From Hyphomicrobiales bacterium (GTDB lineage Bacteria > Pseudomonadota > Alphaproteobacteria > Rhizobiales > Beijerinckiaceae), in NCBI GenBank assembly GCA_947374125.1, contig CANCAR010000048.1:1-14965 (forward strand): a stretch of 14,965 nucleotides of DNA, read 5' to 3'. The notes below the pieces were generated by a model, which made no database searches, was not told where the DNA came from, and saw only the letters and a program-made list of their open reading frames with translations. A program made the position numbers and the translations under genes. Each line of letters starts with the position of its first letter. The stretch's first letter is position 1. Of the stretch, positions 6,406 to 13,006 are shown one piece after another.

Positions 6406-7107
6406 TTAGGTAAGGCGGACACTGTCGATGATCCGAAAGCGAGCGGCGGGCGTTTCCTGTCTGAACAGGCAAATCCGGTCGATCGTTAAGGTTCCCGGGG
6501 CAGTTCCAACCTGATAGGCGTCGGCAAGCGTTGTACGCATAGCGCCCCGATCATCCGCGTGCAGCGGGCCGGTGAGCGTCATGTGAAAGCGGAATTCCTC
6601 ATGTACGTAAGGATATCCGAACCGGTCCAGATAATCGGTCTGCCGACTGGTGAGCGGGGATTTGAGACGGCGCTCGCGGTCAGACGAAGATAACGGCGCG
6701 CGAAACGCGTCGAAATGGTTGACCACGAGACTCGCTAAAGCGTTGATCTCATTAGCATCCCCAAGCGGCGTCAAAGCGAGAAACGGCCCGATGGGGGATA
6801 CATCCAGCCCAATTGTTGCAACGGCGGGCGTTTTCTCCGCGAAACGGTGTATTGCAACCTTCAATGCGTCTTCATCCACACCGACTGCCAAAAAGAAAGG
6901 CGCTTTCAGCGTGGCATGAAACCCGTATTTACGGGGCTCTGCCGTCAGATCCGGCCAGCGCTCGGCGAGCGCTCCCGCAAAATCGGGAATGGCTTGATCC
7001 TCGCCCGTGACCGCATCATAGCCCACCACCGACGAGCCAAACCGCCAAAGCGGCGTATCGGCCTCTGGCGCATAATAGAGCGCGTAACGGGCGGGCTGAT
7101 CGGTCAT
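6406..7107 (-). CDS. DUF1045 protein, 2H-phosphoesterase-like, phosphonate cluster
   Basis: This 233-residue protein belongs to the DUF1045 family, found beside C-P lyase genes and related to 2H phosphoesterases. It begins RYALYYAPEADTPLWRFGSSVVGYD, characteristic of the family. It has the two H-x-T motifs of the 2H fold, His64-Ala-Thr66 in KYGFHATLKAPF and His175-Met-Thr177 in FRFHMTLTGPL. The 2H enzymes hydrolyse or form cyclic phosphodiesters or 2',5' linkages. PhnP, which opens 5-phosphoribosyl-1,2-cyclic phosphate, is not in this window, so the protein may replace it; that is inference. It starts 2 bases after the phnM stop, closing the phnG-M operon, and no separate promoter is apparent. 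Confidence 0.88.
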   Translation of the reverse strand: MTDQPARYALYYAPEADTPLWRFGSSVVGYDAVTGEDQAIPDFAGALAERWPDLTAEPRKYGFHATLKAPFFLAVGVDEDALKVAIHRFAEKTPAVATIGLDVSPIGPFLALTPLGDANEINALASLVVNHFDAFRAPLSSSDRERRLKSPLTSRQTDYLDRFGYPYVHEEFRFHMTLTGPLHADDRGAMRTTLADAYQVGTAPGTLTIDRICLFRQETPAARFRIIDSVRLT

Positions 7108-7109
7108 GG

Positions 7110-8255
7110 TCAGAACGCCACCCGACCATTCGACCAGAGCCCGCGCACGACGGGCGTCGGGCCAAGGGCGCGGAACCGCAAAATATCGGCCCGCAATCCG
7201 GCTTTGAGATGACCGCGATCTTTCAAGCCCACCATATCGGCGACCTTCCAGGTTACTTTGGCCATCGCATCGGGGAAGCTGATCCCGTACTCGCCATTCA
7301 GCCGCAAGACGGCCTGCAACAGGCTGGCGGGGACATAATCGGACGAAAGACCGTCGAGCAGTCCGAGCTTGGCCAATTCAGCCGCCGATACGCCGCCTGA
7401 ATGCGACCCACCGCGAACGACATTCGGCGCGCCCATGATGGTCGCCAGACCCTTCCGCTTCGCGGCTTCCGCTGCCACAACCGTTGTCGGAAATTCCGAG
7501 ATCACGGCACCTGAACGCACGCCCGCGTCGACATCGTCCTCGGTCGTATCATCATGGGTTGCAATCGGAATGCCGCGTGAGCCGAACATCTCGACGATGG
7601 CCGGCCAATTGCGTTCGAGATTTTTTGGGCCGTGCTCCATGCGCAGTGCCACGTCTTCGTCATATTGCGCTTCGGTCTTTTCGCCCGTTCCCATCGCATA
7701 ACGCTTGAGATTATCGAGATTGCGCCATTGCCGCTGGCCGGGCGTGTGGTCCATCAGCGAGACGAGCCGGACAATCGGATTATTCGCGAAGGGGGCCACG
7801 TCATCGACAAGCTCGTCGCCGGTCAACTCGCAGCGGATATGAATGCAGTGGTCAATTCGGAAGGATTGTGTCGCAATCCCTTCCTCAACCGCGCGAATCA
7901 CCTGTGGGAAGATTTCACGGCGATAATCTTTCTGGCCGTAAATCGATCCGGCGCAGATCGAGTCGTAGACGGTGGTAACGCCTGCTGCTGCCATTTGCGC
8001 GTCATGCGCCAAAGCCGCCGCTAGCCCGTTTGGCCAGAACACGCCGGGGCGCGGAACAAAATGCTTTTCCATATTGTCGGTGTGCATTTCGACAATGCCG
8101 GGGGTAACATAATCACCATCGACATCAACGGCGGATGGAACGGAAGTTCGCCCGGAATCAAGCGATTTGATACCGCTTTCATCGAAAACAATGGTTCCGT
8201 TCAGCGTTTCATTTTCGAGGACGAGGGTGGCGTTGGTGAGGATCGTTTCGGTCAT
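7110..8255 (-). CDS. phnM: Alpha-D-ribose 1-methylphosphonate 5-triphosphate diphosphatase
   Basis: This 381-residue amidohydrolase-superfamily enzyme removes pyrophosphate from alpha-D-ribose-1-alkylphosphonate-5-triphosphate, giving the 5-phosphate that PhnJ cleaves. The length is close to the 378 of the E. coli protein. The N-terminal beta domain ends in YVTPGIVEMHTDNMEKHF (metal-binding His58 and Asp60 region). Further metal or active-site segments are DHCIHIRCEL and IATHDDTTEDDV, the latter a PhnM hallmark. The C-terminus returns to the amidohydrolase pattern (GHLKAGLRADILRF). The ATG at 8255 is 2 bases after the phnL stop (TGA 8260-8258), and the DUF1045 gene follows after another 2 bases, so translation is probably coupled across all three. 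Confidence 0.96.
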   Translation of the reverse strand: MTETILTNATLVLENETLNGTIVFDESGIKSLDSGRTSVPSAVDVDGDYVTPGIVEMHTDNMEKHFVPRPGVFWPNGLAAALAHDAQMAAAGVTTVYDSICAGSIYGQKDYRREIFPQVIRAVEEGIATQSFRIDHCIHIRCELTGDELVDDVAPFANNPIVRLVSLMDHTPGQRQWRNLDNLKRYAMGTGEKTEAQYDEDVALRMEHGPKNLERNWPAIVEMFGSRGIPIATHDDTTEDDVDAGVRSGAVISEFPTTVVAAEAAKRKGLATIMGAPNVVRGGSHSGGVSAAELAKLGLLDGLSSDYVPASLLQAVLRLNGEYGISFPDAMAKVTWKVADMVGLKDRGHLKAGLRADILRFRALGPTPVVRGLWSNGRVAF

Positions 8256-8257
8256 GG

Positions 8258-8956
8258 TCAGGCTGCTGCTCTATAGGCGGTGAGGTCTAATCGACGGGTG
8301 GCGACGCGGTCGCGAACCGCTTCGTCGTGAAAAATGCCGACAATGGCAGAACCCGCCTTGCGGGCTTCATCAATCAGCTCAACGACCACATCGCGATTGG
8401 TCGCATCGAGCGAGGCCGTAGGCTCATCCAAAAGTAAGACCGGCGAAGGGTCAACAAAGCTGCGCGCAATGTTGACGCGCTGCTGCTCGCCGCCGGAGAA
8501 GGTGGTTGGGGCCAATGACCATAGCCGCTCGGGCAGATTAAGCCGCGCCAACATATCGCCTGCGCGGCGGCTGGCCTCATCGTCCGTCACGCCACGCGCT
8601 AGCATGGGGTCTTTGACAATATCGATGGTTTTCACACGCGGGATCACGCGCAAAAATTGGCTCACAAAGCCGAGCGTCTTGCGGCGCGCTTCGAGTACCC
8701 GCCGTGGGGTCGCCGTCACAATATCAACAAAGTCCCCGCCGTGGCGGACATGCACATGGCCTAGGGTCGGGCGATAATTGCCATAGAGGATACGCAGAAG
8801 CGTCGATTTCCCGACGCCCGATTGGCCATGCAAAATCACCGCCTCACCGCGCTCAACGGTAAAGCTGACTTCTGCAAACACCGGTAGCGTTACGCTGCCT
8901 TGGTTGTGCAAAACGAATTGCTTGGTAAGGCCTTCAGCCTTGAGCATCATAGTCAT
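8258..8956 (-). CDS. phnL: PhnL, ABC-type ATPase of the C-P lyase system
   Basis: This 232-residue ABC ATPase is PhnL by sequence and position. Walker A is GQSGVGKST (44-52), the signature is FSGGEQQRVNIARSF (153-167), and Walker B is VLLLDEPTASLD (173-184). It has no membrane segments and is not a transporter ATPase. In E. coli, PhnL is reported to bind the PhnGHIJ-PhnK assembly, and it is thought to help form the ribose-1-phosphonate triphosphate intermediate. The chosen start is ATG 8956 (MTMMLK), with AAAGG about 10 bases upstream; ATGs at codons 3 and 4 are alternatives. Unlike its neighbours it is preceded by a 64-bp gap, which holds a Pho-box-like element, so it may have its own promoter. 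Residue counts fall in the usual 220-240 range. Confidence 0.95.
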   Translation of the reverse strand: MTMMLKAEGLTKQFVLHNQGSVTLPVFAEVSFTVERGEAVILHGQSGVGKSTLLRILYGNYRPTLGHVHVRHGGDFVDIVTATPRRVLEARRKTLGFVSQFLRVIPRVKTIDIVKDPMLARGVTDDEASRRAGDMLARLNLPERLWSLAPTTFSGGEQQRVNIARSFVDPSPVLLLDEPTASLDATNRDVVVELIDEARKAGSAIVGIFHDEAVRDRVATRRLDLTAYRAAA

Positions 8957-8977
8957 AAGTGGGTCGCCTTTGCGGTT

Positions 8978-9011
8978 GCTCTAGGCTTGGTCGATGACAG
9001 TTTCGCGACAA
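8978..9011 (-). promoter_or_regulatory. Pho-box-like element before phnL
   Basis: On the - strand the phnK-phnL gap reads TTGTCGC-GAAA-CTGTCAT (9011 to 8994). These are two 7-mers with a 4-base spacer and 11-bp period, as in the PhoB box CTGTCAT-N4-CTGTCAT. The second half is a perfect consensus and the first matches 4 of 7. Ten bases further, where a PhoB promoter has its -10, is TAGAGC (8983 to 8978), a weak -10. It could drive phnL-phnM-DUF1045 from inside the operon. Confidence 0.45.
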
Positions 9012-9020
9012 GATCACGTC

Positions 9021-9824
9021 TTAGGCTGCGAGAACGGCGGAAGTGAGAAGCTGGGTATAAGCATGCTGCGGATCATCGAGCACTTGATCGGTTAGACCTT
9101 CCTCAACAACGGCCCCATCTTTCATTACCATCAACCGATCCGTGAGCAGTCGAGCGACAGCCAGATCATGGGTAACGATTACGGCAGCAATGCCTAGGTC
9201 GCGCACCAATACCCGCAATAAATCGAGCAAACGCGCCTGCACGGATACGTCCAATCCGCCCGTTGGTTCATCCATAAACACAAGGCGAGGCTCAGGCACA
9301 AGAACGCGTGCGATTTGCAAGCGCTGCTGCATGCCGCCGGAGAATTGTCGCGGACGATCATCGATTCGGTCTTCGCCGATCTCCACGCGGGTAAGCCAAT
9401 CAATCGCTGCAGCTCTGATCTTGCCATAATGCCGGTCGCCGCGATCCATTAACCGCTCGCCGACATTCCCCCCGGCTGAAACATCCATGCGTAATCCATC
9501 GCGCGGGTTCTGGTGCACAATGCCCCATTCGGTGCGCATCAGCTTGCGGCGGGTAGGCTCTGGAATATCAAACAGGCTGATCGGCTTGTCCGCATGGCGG
9601 AACATGACTTCGCCCCCGGTCGGGCGGTCAATGCCGGCTAGGCACCGCAGCAAAGTTGATTTGCCCGAACCCGACTCACCCACAACGCCAAGCACTTCGC
9701 CCGGCCAAAGGGAGAAAGACACGTCCCGGCAGCCGATGCGATCACCATAGAGCTTGGTGAGTTTTTGCGCGATCAGGATTGGATCGGGCTCGGCGTTCAT
9801 ATCATGCACCCTTTCAAGCGACAT
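9021..9824 (-). CDS. phnK: PhnK, ABC-type ATPase of the C-P lyase complex
   Basis: This ABC ATPase of 267 residues (259 if the next Met is used) is PhnK. Walker A is GESGSGKST (49-57), the signature is FSGGMQQRLQIARVL (161-175), Walker B is LVFMDEPTGGLDVS (181-194), and the switch histidine lies in VIVTHDL. The SLWPGEVLGVVGESGSGKST stretch is family-typical. In E. coli, PhnK docks on the PhnGHIJ core through PhnJ and is needed for phosphonate use. Two starts are plausible. ATG 9824 has AAGGGG 6-7 bases upstream and overlaps phnJ by 11 bp. ATG 9800 has AAGGG 8 bases upstream and begins MNAEPDP, closer to family N-termini. The frame stays open to 10139, but that part is antisense to nothing and only overlaps phnJ out of frame. 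A 64-bp gap separates it from phnL. Confidence 0.94.
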   Translation of the reverse strand: MSLERVHDMNAEPDPILIAQKLTKLYGDRIGCRDVSFSLWPGEVLGVVGESGSGKSTLLRCLAGIDRPTGGEVMFRHADKPISLFDIPEPTRRKLMRTEWGIVHQNPRDGLRMDVSAGGNVGERLMDRGDRHYGKIRAAAIDWLTRVEIGEDRIDDRPRQFSGGMQQRLQIARVLVPEPRLVFMDEPTGGLDVSVQARLLDLLRVLVRDLGIAAVIVTHDLAVARLLTDRLMVMKDGAVVEEGLTDQVLDDPQHAYTQLLTSAVLAA

Positions 9825-10737
9825 CGGAGCCCCCTTCGACATGGCCGACATAGGCCAGCGCTTCGGCGGTCGCGAGTTCTTTGCCAACATGGCCTTTGGC
9901 CCGCCGATCCTCGCAATAGGAGCTATCCGAGCACACAAACATGCGCCCACCGCGATCATCCGTGATGACTTCATCGAGATAGCTATCGTTAGCCGCACAC
10001 AGCGCGCAGGGTTCCGTCCAGCTTTGGACCGTGAAGGGATGATCCTCGAAATCGAGGCTTTTGACGGAGGTATAGGGCGGGATCGCGTAAATCCGCTTTT
10101 CGCGGCCCGCACCAAATAATTGCAAGGCGGGCATATCATCCATTTTCGGATTGTCGAATTTCGGAATAGGCGTCGGCGACATCACATAGCGACCATTAAC
10201 CAGCACCGGATAGGAATAGGTGGTCGCTACATGGCCATAACGGGCGATGTCTTCATAAAGCCTGACATACATGCCGCCATATTCCGCCCAAGCATGCATT
10301 TTGCGGGTCTCGGCCTCGGAGGGTTCAAGCTTGCGCAGAGGCTCCGGCTGCGGCACCTGATAGACGAGAATTTGCCCCGCTTCTAAGGGCTTCTCAGGAA
10401 TCCGGTGGCGCGTTTGAATGATCGTCGCATCTTCCGTTAGCTCGGTCGTAGCAACGCCCGACACCCGCTCGAAAAAGCGGCGGATGGAGACGGCGTTGGT
10501 TGTATCATCCGCGCCTTGGTCGATGACTTTGAGCGTATCCGCAGGGCCTATCAATGCGGCTGTGATCTGAATACCGCCCGTACCCCAGCCACGCGCCAAG
10601 GGCATTTCGCGGCTACCGAACGGCACTTGGTAACCCGGTATGGCAATCGCTTTCAGCAATGCACGACGGACCATTCGCTTGGTCTGCTCGTCGAGATAGC
10701 CGAAATTGTAATCGGGATCGTGATGGGGCGTGTTCAT
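9814..10737 (-). CDS. phnJ: C-P lyase radical SAM enzyme
   Basis: This 307-residue protein is the catalytic C-P lyase. It uses S-adenosylmethionine and a 4Fe-4S cluster to cleave alpha-D-ribose-1-alkylphosphonate-5-phosphate to 5-phosphoribosyl-1,2-cyclic phosphate and a hydrocarbon (methane from methylphosphonate). The unusual radical SAM motif CX2CX21C is intact at Cys244, Cys247 and Cys269. Cys275, equivalent to the hydrogen-abstracting E. coli Cys272, is present, and Gly35 in AIPGYQVPF matches the glycyl-radical Gly32. The active-site chemistry therefore looks complete. It is somewhat longer than E. coli PhnJ (281), mainly by a C-terminal tail beyond the cysteines. The ATG at 10737 overlaps the phnI stop as ATGA with GGAGG about 7 bases upstream, so translation is coupled. 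Confidence 0.98.
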   Translation of the reverse strand: MNTPHHDPDYNFGYLDEQTKRMVRRALLKAIAIPGYQVPFGSREMPLARGWGTGGIQITAALIGPADTLKVIDQGADDTTNAVSIRRFFERVSGVATTELTEDATIIQTRHRIPEKPLEAGQILVYQVPQPEPLRKLEPSEAETRKMHAWAEYGGMYVRLYEDIARYGHVATTYSYPVLVNGRYVMSPTPIPKFDNPKMDDMPALQLFGAGREKRIYAIPPYTSVKSLDFEDHPFTVQSWTEPCALCAANDSYLDEVITDDRGGRMFVCSDSSYCEDRRAKGHVGKELATAEALAYVGHVEGGSDVA

Positions 10738-11834
10738 TCCGCCGCCTCCTTCATGGTCGCGGCACGCTCTTCCTGCTCGCGCCTGATCTTGCGCAAGAGT
10801 TCAAGCTCGCCTTGGAAATCGACGTAATGTGGCAATTTCAAATGTTCGACAAAGCCCGAGGCTTCCACATTATCCGCATGGTACAGCACGAATTCTTCTT
10901 GCTGCGCCGGATAGTCTGCCGCCTCGCCAAACTCGCGGGCCTTCAACGAGCGATCCAGAATCGCCATCGACATTGCCTTGCGCTCGGCATGGCCGAAGGA
11001 GAGGCCGTAGCCCCGTGTGAACTGCGGCGGTTGGTCTTTCGATCCTTGGAACTGGTTGACCATTTGGCATTCGGTCAGCGTGATATCGCCCAGATCAACC
11101 GCAAAGCCCAATTCTTCGGGGACAAACTCAACCGCCACTTCGCCTAAGCGGATTTCACCGGCGAAGGGATGGTTACCGCCAAAGCCGCGTTGCACGGAAT
11201 AGGCAAGCCCTAGCAAAAAGCCCTCGTCGCCCCGCGCCAGCGTTTGCAAACGCACATCGCGGTCGGCTGGAAACTCAATCGGGTCGCGGGTGAGGTCGAA
11301 GGGGCGCGGATCACCCTCAGGCGGCAACTCCGCTTCCATCAACCCTTCATCCCCCAAAATATCGGGAACACGCGGCATCGCCGCATCAAGCCGATCAGCA
11401 GATGTTTGCGCTTCGGGTGCTTCACCACTCGCCATCAACGCAAAGTCAAACAGCCGATGCGTATAGTCATAGGTCGGGCCTAACACCTGCCCGCCCGGCA
11501 AATCCTTATAGGTCGCCGAGATGCGACGGCGGATCGCCATGTTTGAAGTGTCGAGCGGCACGGAGGAGCCGAAGCGCGGCAGCGTGGTGCGATAGGCGCG
11601 CATCAAAAACGCGGCCTCAATCATATCGCCTTGGGCTTGCTTAAGTGCGAGTGCACTAAGGTCTTCATCATAGAGCGAGCCCTCGTTCATCACGCGGGCG
11701 ACAGCCAACTGCATTTGCTCGCGGATTTGGGCGACCGAGAGTTCGGGAACCGAGACATCGCCGCGCCGCTCTTCGGCGACCAGATCATGGGTTGCGAGAA
11801 TGGCGGCCTCACCGCCTTTGACGGCTACATACAT
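10734..11834 (-). CDS. phnI: PhnI, core subunit of the C-P lyase complex
   Basis: This 366-residue protein is PhnI, a core C-P lyase subunit (E. coli 354 residues). With PhnG, PhnH and PhnL it forms ribose-1-alkylphosphonate-5-triphosphate by displacing adenine from ATP; PhnI alone has nucleosidase activity on purine nucleotides. The sequence shows the family opening MYVAVKGGEAAI, then SVAQIREQMQLAVARVMNEGSLYD, the central YTHRLFDFALMASGE, and a C-terminal part with HVKLPHYVDFQ-like sequence and a charged coiled tail. The ATG at 11834 lies 3 bases past the phnH stop, and its own stop overlaps the phnJ start by 4 bp. The highly conserved ends on both sides make the start secure. No frameshift or missing block is seen. 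Confidence 0.96.
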   Translation of the reverse strand: MYVAVKGGEAAILATHDLVAEERRGDVSVPELSVAQIREQMQLAVARVMNEGSLYDEDLSALALKQAQGDMIEAAFLMRAYRTTLPRFGSSVPLDTSNMAIRRRISATYKDLPGGQVLGPTYDYTHRLFDFALMASGEAPEAQTSADRLDAAMPRVPDILGDEGLMEAELPPEGDPRPFDLTRDPIEFPADRDVRLQTLARGDEGFLLGLAYSVQRGFGGNHPFAGEIRLGEVAVEFVPEELGFAVDLGDITLTECQMVNQFQGSKDQPPQFTRGYGLSFGHAERKAMSMAILDRSLKAREFGEAADYPAQQEEFVLYHADNVEASGFVEHLKLPHYVDFQGELELLRKIRREQEERAATMKEAAE

Positions 11835-11837
11835 GGT

Positions 11838-12440
11838 TTAAGCTCCCGCAATCTGGGTGGTGCGCGGAAGGCCAGCGATGGCAGAGCCCGCGACAAAGAT
11901 CAGATCAACGCCCAGGGGAAACAGGGCATTGTTTTCGGCAATCTCGTCCCAAAACGAGGGATGAACGCCGAGGGGCGCAAAAGTTGTTGTGGTTTGAATG
12001 CCGGGGCCCCTCAATGTTTGCGGCGAACCGCCCGAAAGCGCCTCGCACACAATAATCACGGTTGTTGATGTGTCAGGATAGCGATCCTCGCCCAGATTAA
12101 AGGCACCGAGATGCGTGTCGGGAGAGGCGGCATCCATAAGCGCAAATTTTGCGTTTGTTTTGCTCGACGCCACCGGAGCGCCCGAATGAAACGCCAGCCA
12201 ACGGCGGGTTTCATCATATCCCTCCGGCAACCAGACAGGCGTTTCATAATCGGCAAGCGTCAGGAGAATCGAGGCCGCTGCAGCAGGTAACCCAGCGGGA
12301 GCACCCGCGAGATCGTCTGCCAATGTGAACACCTTACCCGGCGCGGAAAGCGCATCGAGGAGGGTGCGGAAAACCGTCTGCGATCCAAAGACCGGATCGG
12401 CGAGGCCTGAGGCGAGATGCGTTGCCACAGATTGCGTCAT
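11838..12440 (-). CDS. phnH: PhnH, core subunit of the C-P lyase complex
   Basis: This 200-residue protein matches PhnH (E. coli 194), a PLP-transferase-fold protein that has lost the PLP site. It is a structural subunit of the PhnG2H2I2J2 core. Family features are GLADPVFGSQTVFRTLLDALSAPGKV near the N-terminus, ILLTLADYETPVWLP (58-72), the run GTEEYPDTSTTVI-like RYPDTSTTVIIVCEAL, LRGPGIQ and FPLGVDLIFV. The ATG at 12440 is 2 bases after the phnG stop (TGA), with GGGGAG about 10 bases upstream. It fits the fixed phnG-H-I-J order of these operons. Sequence conservation between PhnH proteins is lower than for PhnI/J, and recognition here leans partly on position. Confidence 0.93.
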   Translation of the reverse strand: MTQSVATHLASGLADPVFGSQTVFRTLLDALSAPGKVFTLADDLAGAPAGLPAAAASILLTLADYETPVWLPEGYDETRRWLAFHSGAPVASSKTNAKFALMDAASPDTHLGAFNLGEDRYPDTSTTVIIVCEALSGGSPQTLRGPGIQTTTTFAPLGVHPSFWDEIAENNALFPLGVDLIFVAGSAIAGLPRTTQIAGA

Positions 12441-12442
12441 GA

Positions 12443-12889
12443 TCAGCCATCTCCCCGGACGAGCGTAAAGAAATTCACTTTCGTGGCCGCCGCCTTGCGC
12501 GAGGCGAGTTCGCGCCGCTCTTTCTGGTCGTTTGCCAGCCGATCAATATGGCGCAGCAAAGCACCCTTTTCCTCGCCATTGCCTTGCAGCAGCGCATCAA
12601 TCACAGCCGCCTGCTCTGCCTTTTTACGGTCTCGACCAAGGGCGTAGGAAAATCCCATCGTGCCATCCGGCAACCGCACCACGCACCGCGTCATCGTGGC
12701 TTCGCCCACATTGAAACGCCGTCCGCCGCCGCCCGCGCGCCCCTCAACCATCACCGTCCCGGTTTCGGGGCGTTTGATCATTTCATAAGGAGGAAGCGGA
12801 CCTAAAAGTGCCGCCACTTCGCTTGAGGAGGCGCGAGCGAGCACGCCCATCCAAAACGGTCGAGAGAGGTGAGCATCCGCTGTCTTCAC
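12443..12889 (-). CDS. phnG: PhnG, core subunit of the C-P lyase complex
   Basis: PhnG is the first gene of the C-P lyase operon and a core subunit. The family pattern is WMGVLARAS near the N-terminus, then MVEGRAGGGGRRFNVGEATMTRCVVRL, DGTMGFSYALGRDRKKAEQAAVIDALLQ and the C-terminal VNFFTLVRGDG. The frame is open to a TTG at 12916, but that codon has no ribosome site. I prefer GTG 12889-12887 (148 residues, close to the 150 of E. coli PhnG), because GGAG lies 9 bases upstream and the coding similarity begins a few residues later. An upstream start would leave little room before the operator. The next Met, ATG in WMGVLARA, is too far inside. It is divergent from phnF across a control region at about 12890-13006. 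Confidence 0.93.
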   Translation of the reverse strand: MKTADAHLSRPFWMGVLARASSSEVAALLGPLPPYEMIKRPETGTVMVEGRAGGGGRRFNVGEATMTRCVVRLPDGTMGFSYALGRDRKKAEQAAVIDALLQGNGEEKGALLRHIDRLANDQKERRELASRKAAATKVNFFTLVRGDG

Positions 12890-12926
12890 TGGGCGAAACT
12901 CCGGTTGATTGATCAAGCAAATTAAT

Positions 12927-12942
12927 ATAGGTCTAGACCTAT
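12927..12942. promoter_or_regulatory. PhnF operator candidate 1 (16-bp perfect palindrome)
   Basis: ATAGGTCTAGACCTAT is perfectly palindromic and lies in the phnF-phnG gap. Its half-site resembles the TGGTATAGACCA inverted repeat bound by mycobacterial PhnF, and GntR/HutC regulators use such sites. On the - strand it would sit downstream of the proposed phnG promoter, inside the leader, where repressor binding could block elongation. Confidence 0.6.
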
Positions 12943-12960
12943 TAAATGGTTTTCGAAAAA

Positions 12961-12972
12961 AGGTCTATACTT
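12961..12972. promoter_or_regulatory. PhnF operator candidate 2, overlapping the -10
   Basis: AGGTCTATACTT matches the core of the first palindrome (AGGTCTAGACCT) at 10 of 12 positions, with its centre 32 bp away (about three helical turns). Its reverse complement, AAGTATAGACCT, is close to the TGGTATAGACCA PhnF site. It overlaps both candidate -10 hexamers (TATAGA on -, TATACT on +), so one bound repressor could block both phnG and phnF. Confidence 0.5.
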
Positions 12973-12995
12973 TTGAAATGACGCTTTCGTGACGC
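12964..12995 (-). promoter_or_regulatory. Pho-box-like promoter of the phnG operon
   Basis: On the - strand GCGTCAC-GAAA-GCGTCAT (12995 to 12978) is a direct repeat of 7-mers with an 11-bp period and 4-base A-rich spacer. It matches PhoB-box CTGTCAT at 4 and 5 of 7 positions. After 8 more bases comes TATAGA (12969 to 12964), a good -10; the usual distance is about 10. No TTGACA-like -35 is seen, which fits an activator-dependent promoter. The + strand hexamer TATACT (12966-12971) could serve phnF from the same spot. Confidence 0.45.
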
Positions 12996-13006
12996 GGAGA
13001 ATGCCA

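Noticed and set aside
5811..6422. 203-codon open frame on the - strand opposite phnN
   Set aside because: It covers phnN exactly in antisense and has no recognisable motif. phnN has the Walker A and family motifs, so this frame is a shadow.
9825..10139. Upstream extension of phnK to 372 codons
   Set aside because: The added 105 residues overlap phnJ out of frame and are Arg/Pro/Ser-rich without similarity to PhnK. Met codons at 9824 and 9800 have ribosome sites.
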